From the NCBI RefSeq assembly GCF_900230185.1, contig NZ_OCSR01000002.1:496001-560000 (forward strand): a stretch of 64,000 nt of DNA. Direction: 5' to 3'. The stretch comes from Burkholderia sp. OK233 (lineage in GTDB: Bacteria > Pseudomonadota > Gammaproteobacteria > Burkholderiales > Burkholderiaceae). Positions 61,628 through 64,000 of this stretch are shown here, in pieces (position 1 is the first letter of the stretch; each line of letters begins with the position of its first letter). The notes under the pieces are model-generated. The model saw nothing but the letters and a program-made list of their open reading frames with translations, ran no database searches and had not been told where the DNA came from. The position numbers and the translations under genes were made by a program.

Positions 61628-62614
61628 ATGAAACCAGCCTATGAGCATGTCGACTTCGGTGGGGACTGTTCGGTGCGGGTTTACCACCGGCGGCTGCCGC
61701 GTATTCCGTTCGAGTGGCATCACCATCCGGAGTACGAGTTAACGCTGACGATGAACAGTCATGGCAAGCGCTACATCGGCGACTCTGTCAACGAGTACGA
61801 GGCTGAGGATCTGGTCCTCGTGCCGCCGGATCTTCCGCACACCTGGGCGTCGAATCGTTCGATCGATCCATCCTCGCCACAGGTCGCCATCGTCATCTGG
61901 TTCGACGGCGATTGGGCGCGCCGTATGGCGGATTGCTGCCCCGAATATGAACCGCTGCGCAAGCTGTTACGCAGGGCCGCGTGCGGGCTGGCCTTCGAGC
62001 CACCTGCTGGCAAATGGATGCGCGAGCGCCTGGAACAATTGCTATCGAGCGGGGCGCGCGACCGCCTTGGCGCCGCCCTCGACATTATGTGCACGCTCGC
62101 CGACGCGCCGGGCCAGCCGCTCGCCTCGCCGAGTGCTTTCAACCAGGCGGCCACCGGTCCATCTGGCCACGAGCCCGAACGGATCAACCGGGTCCTTTCG
62201 ATGATTGACGCGCGCTTTGCCGAACCGTTGCGACTGTCAGAACTCTGCGCGGCCGCCAGCCTGTCGGAACGCACGCTCACGCGTTACTTTGTTCAGCATA
62301 TTGGTGAGAGCGTCGGTCGGTATATCACCCGGGTTCGTATTGGTCACGCGTGCCGAATGCTGGTTGACACATCCTTGCCGGTTGCCGTCATCGCAGCTCG
62401 TTCGGGCTTTGCGAACGTCGCCAATTTCAATCGACAGTTCAGGGTTGCAAAGCAAGCGACGCCGGCCGAATATCGACGGCTGTTCGCGGCTGCGGGTTCT
62501 CCGGATAAAGACGCAGCGTCTCGCTTGACCGAACGGTCTCCGTCACTTCAAAAGAAGCGGAATTTAGCCGGTGAGCGAAACGACGAAGAGATTGCTGGCC
62601 AGTACCGCGCCTGA
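61628..62614 (+). CDS. AraC-family transcriptional regulator
   Basis: A 328-residue AraC regulator. It has an N-terminal cupin-like sensor domain (FEWHHHPEYELTLTMNSHGK, DLVLVPPDLPHTWAS) and a C-terminal double helix-turn-helix (RLSELCAAASLSERTLTRYF, VAVIAARSGFANVANFNRQF). The sensor pattern matches AraC proteins controlling sugar uptake. It is divergent from the DUF1479/binding-protein/AKR genes, so it probably activates them. The last 40 residues are a Lys/Arg-rich tail of no clear role. Confidence 0.9.
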   Translation: MKPAYEHVDFGGDCSVRVYHRRLPRIPFEWHHHPEYELTLTMNSHGKRYIGDSVNEYEAEDLVLVPPDLPHTWASNRSIDPSSPQVAIVIWFDGDWARRMADCCPEYEPLRKLLRRAACGLAFEPPAGKWMRERLEQLLSSGARDRLGAALDIMCTLADAPGQPLASPSAFNQAATGPSGHEPERINRVLSMIDARFAEPLRLSELCAAASLSERTLTRYFVQHIGESVGRYITRVRIGHACRMLVDTSLPVAVIAARSGFANVANFNRQFRVAKQATPAEYRRLFAAAGSPDKDAASRLTERSPSLQKKRNLAGERNDEEIAGQYRA

Positions 62615-63024
62615 TCCCGGCGATAGCAATCGGCGCCCCGATTCGGCCATTCAAGCGCCAAATTTCATGATCCGCTTCCGGGCAGAACCCGTTAAGCCGT
62701 GTGACGACAGTACAGAGCCAGAGACCCCCGCGAGCGCGGAGTGAGTGGGATATATCACATGGCCAGCGCAGGCCTCGGGCGAAAGCTGGACGTCCGTAGC
62801 CGACCCGTTTCCTCCCTTCGATAACGTTCGGCGAGCAACATCGCGAACGTTACCTCGCCCCGAACATAGTGTTAACTTTTATCAAATAACACACTGCCTG
62901 GGGAAACTCCGTCAACGACATCACAGTACTTCCCGTTTAAGGAGGATCGGCGAATCACCTGCCGTGCATTGTCACTGCGGCGAGAGGCCAAGTGCATTCA
63001 TGGAATTCTATTTTGGAGTACGGT
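62615..63024. other. Intergenic, 410 bp, with a 9-bp inverted repeat
   Basis: TAACGTTCG (62822-62830) and CGAACGTTA (62844-62852) are perfect complements with a 13-nt spacer, upstream of the His-rich protein gene. An AT-rich patch at about 62865-62892 could hold its promoter. No gene is supported. Confidence 0.45.
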
Positions 63025-63288
63025 ATGAAACATCCTCTCCTGGCATCGTTGGTCACGAGCTTGGGAATCGGCCTATCAGGCGTGGCCAATGCCGTCAACG
63101 TAGACGTCAATATCGGCACGCCTGCCCCCGTAGTCATCGCTCAGGCACCGGTTGTCATTGGCTGGCATGGGGACAGATATTACGACGGTCATCGTTACTG
63201 GGAACGCCAGGATTGGGAGGAACATCACCACCACCATGGTGACCATGGCCACTGCCCTCCGGGACACGCTAAAAAGGGCGAGTGCTAA
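63025..63288 (+). CDS. Small exported His-rich protein
   Basis: An 87-residue protein with a signal peptide (MKHPLLASLVTSLGIGLSGV, cleavage after ANA), a PAPVVIAQAPVVIGWHGD segment like other Burkholderiales periplasmic proteins, and a C-terminal RQDWEEHHHHHGDHGHCPPG, then HAKKGEC. The His/Cys cluster suggests binding of Ni, Zn or Cu in the periplasm. GGAG precedes the ATG at 63025. A perfect terminator follows. Function otherwise unknown. Confidence 0.82.
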   Translation: MKHPLLASLVTSLGIGLSGVANAVNVDVNIGTPAPVVIAQAPVVIGWHGDRYYDGHRYWERQDWEEHHHHHGDHGHCPPGHAKKGEC

Positions 63289-63320
63289 TAACTGCATCGC
63301 AAAGCAACTGAACTGCTATT

Positions 63321-63346
63321 ACGGGCCTCACGGCCCGTTTTTTTTT
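63321..63346 (+). terminator. Intrinsic terminator of the His-rich protein gene
   Basis: CGGGCC and GGCCCG around TCAC, followed by nine T residues. It begins 33 bp after the stop codon and is the most classical terminator in the window. Confidence 0.9.
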
Positions 63347-63571
63347 GCACAAACAGAAGGTCGCAGCCGGTTGCTATCAGAAACGTGAGCAGTCGATTCA
63401 GGCCGCAATTCTGCCGTTCGATGCAATATCACGAAAGCCAGTCTATCCCAGGGCGAATTTTGCCAACGCCGGCCTGACACGTAGAATGTGCCTTGCCGTG
63501 TCCGTCGCGTAACCGCGATCCTCGCACGACGCGCAACCGCGCGCCCTGGCGGCAATCGAGTGAATCGTCTT

Positions 63572-64000
63572 ATGAATCGTAGGCAAGCGTTGCTCACCTG
63601 CGCGTATGCCGGCCTGACCGGCGTGTCGGGCCGCGTTTTTGCCACGAAGCGCGCGCCGCGTGTGGTGTTCCTCAACCCAGGCGAGGCTGTGCAACGCGGT
63701 ACGGGACAGCATTGGCAACTGGTCTCCCGATTCATGACAATGGCGGCGCAGAGCTTCGATATGCAACTGGAGGTGCTGTACGCGGAACGTGACCATCTAC
63801 TGATGCAGCGCCAGGCAGAAGAGGTTGCGCGACGCACCGACGCACCGGACTACGTGGTCATCGTCAACGAAAAGATGGCCGCACAGCAGATGCTCAGGAC
63901 GCTGGCGCGCTCGCCGGCGAAGGTGCTGCTCATCCACAACGACCTGACGCCTGATCAGCGTCGCGCGGTCGGCAATGAACGGCAACTGATCCCGAACTGG
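63572..64000 (+). CDS. Periplasmic-binding-protein-like exported protein, 5' part
   Basis: The frame is open from ATG 63572 to the window edge (143 residues present). It has a signal peptide of the Tat/Sec type (MNRRQALLTCAYAGLTGVSG, cleavage after VFA) and a type-1 periplasmic-binding-like start (RVVFLNPGEAVQRGTGQHWQ, YVVIVNEKMAAQQMLRTLAR), as in sugar-binding sensors of this class. An alternative GTG start is at 63560. The rest is outside the window, so the family is tentative. Confidence 0.7.
   Translation, partial: MNRRQALLTCAYAGLTGVSGRVFATKRAPRVVFLNPGEAVQRGTGQHWQLVSRFMTMAAQSFDMQLEVLYAERDHLLMQRQAEEVARRTDAPDYVVIVNEKMAAQQMLRTLARSPAKVLLIHNDLTPDQRRAVGNERQLIPNW

Noticed and set aside
63328-63837. 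169-codon minus-strand frame near the right edge
   Set aside because: The plus strand carries a signal peptide and a continuous binding-protein-like frame to the edge; the minus frame is Arg/Ser-rich shadow.

Overview
The window is high-GC proteobacterial DNA, most likely from a Burkholderiaceae genome of the Paraburkholderia/Caballeronia type. This rests on family content: a 3-hydroxybutyrate-oligomer hydrolase, a DUF4148 small exported protein, seven LysR regulators, five intact short-chain dehydrogenases (SDRs), a branched-chain-amino-acid-type ABC operon and IS5-family insertion sequences. No rRNA, tRNA, CRISPR array or replication origin was seen. It reads as accessory metabolic chromosome or chromid DNA.

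Layout. 1-3.2 kb: 3' end of a PHB-oligomer hydrolase and an exported phosphoesterase. 3.3-12.3 kb: LysR/SDR divergons (one followed by a glutathione S-transferase, GST) and an operon of a methyltransferase plus two membrane proteins. 12.4-13.7 kb: a complete IS5-family element with CTAG duplications, lying between a LysR gene and a flavin monooxygenase. 15-23 kb: a DHFR-like reductase, a MASE1 histidine kinase with its response regulator, a CidA/LrgB pair and a cyclic-nucleotide-domain flavoprotein. 23.3-28.2 kb: a liv-type ABC operon with coupled mini-ORFs. 28.2-38 kb: PAP2 phosphatase, dadA, an RNase-Sa-like lipoprotein that has lost its catalytic residues, a decayed methyltransferase, a large glucosidase-like GH, psuG and a second cNMP-domain flavoprotein. 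38-46.2 kb: an eight-member operon (CMD/AhpD-like, isochorismatase-like, amidohydrolase remnant, XapX, amidohydrolase, DoxX, VOC protein, porin), divergent from a TrmB-type regulator. Its XapX gene is split by a second IS and its porin carries two frameshifts. 46.8-57.6 kb: nitrilase, two more LysR/SDR(/GST) modules, an M20 peptidase, an MFS transporter and a LysR. 57.7-62.6 kb: aldo/keto reductase, an orphan sugar-binding protein, a DUF1479 oxygenase and an AraC regulator. 62.6-64 kb: a His-rich exported protein and the start of a periplasmic-binding-like protein.

How the genes work together. The recurring unit is a LysR regulator divergent from an SDR, sometimes followed by a GST, often with a palindrome between them. 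This fits inducible detoxification or catabolism of carbonyl, quinone or aromatic compounds. The most distinctive block is the TrmB-regulated amidohydrolase operon. Removing its IS restores the XapX reading frame exactly, so the pathway appears to have been interrupted recently. Other unusual observations are 21-29 codon ORFs coupled by ATGA overlaps to livH, livG and livF, the degenerate secreted RNase, an internally deleted SDR, and two cNMP/TrxB-like flavoproteins without the redox CxxC.
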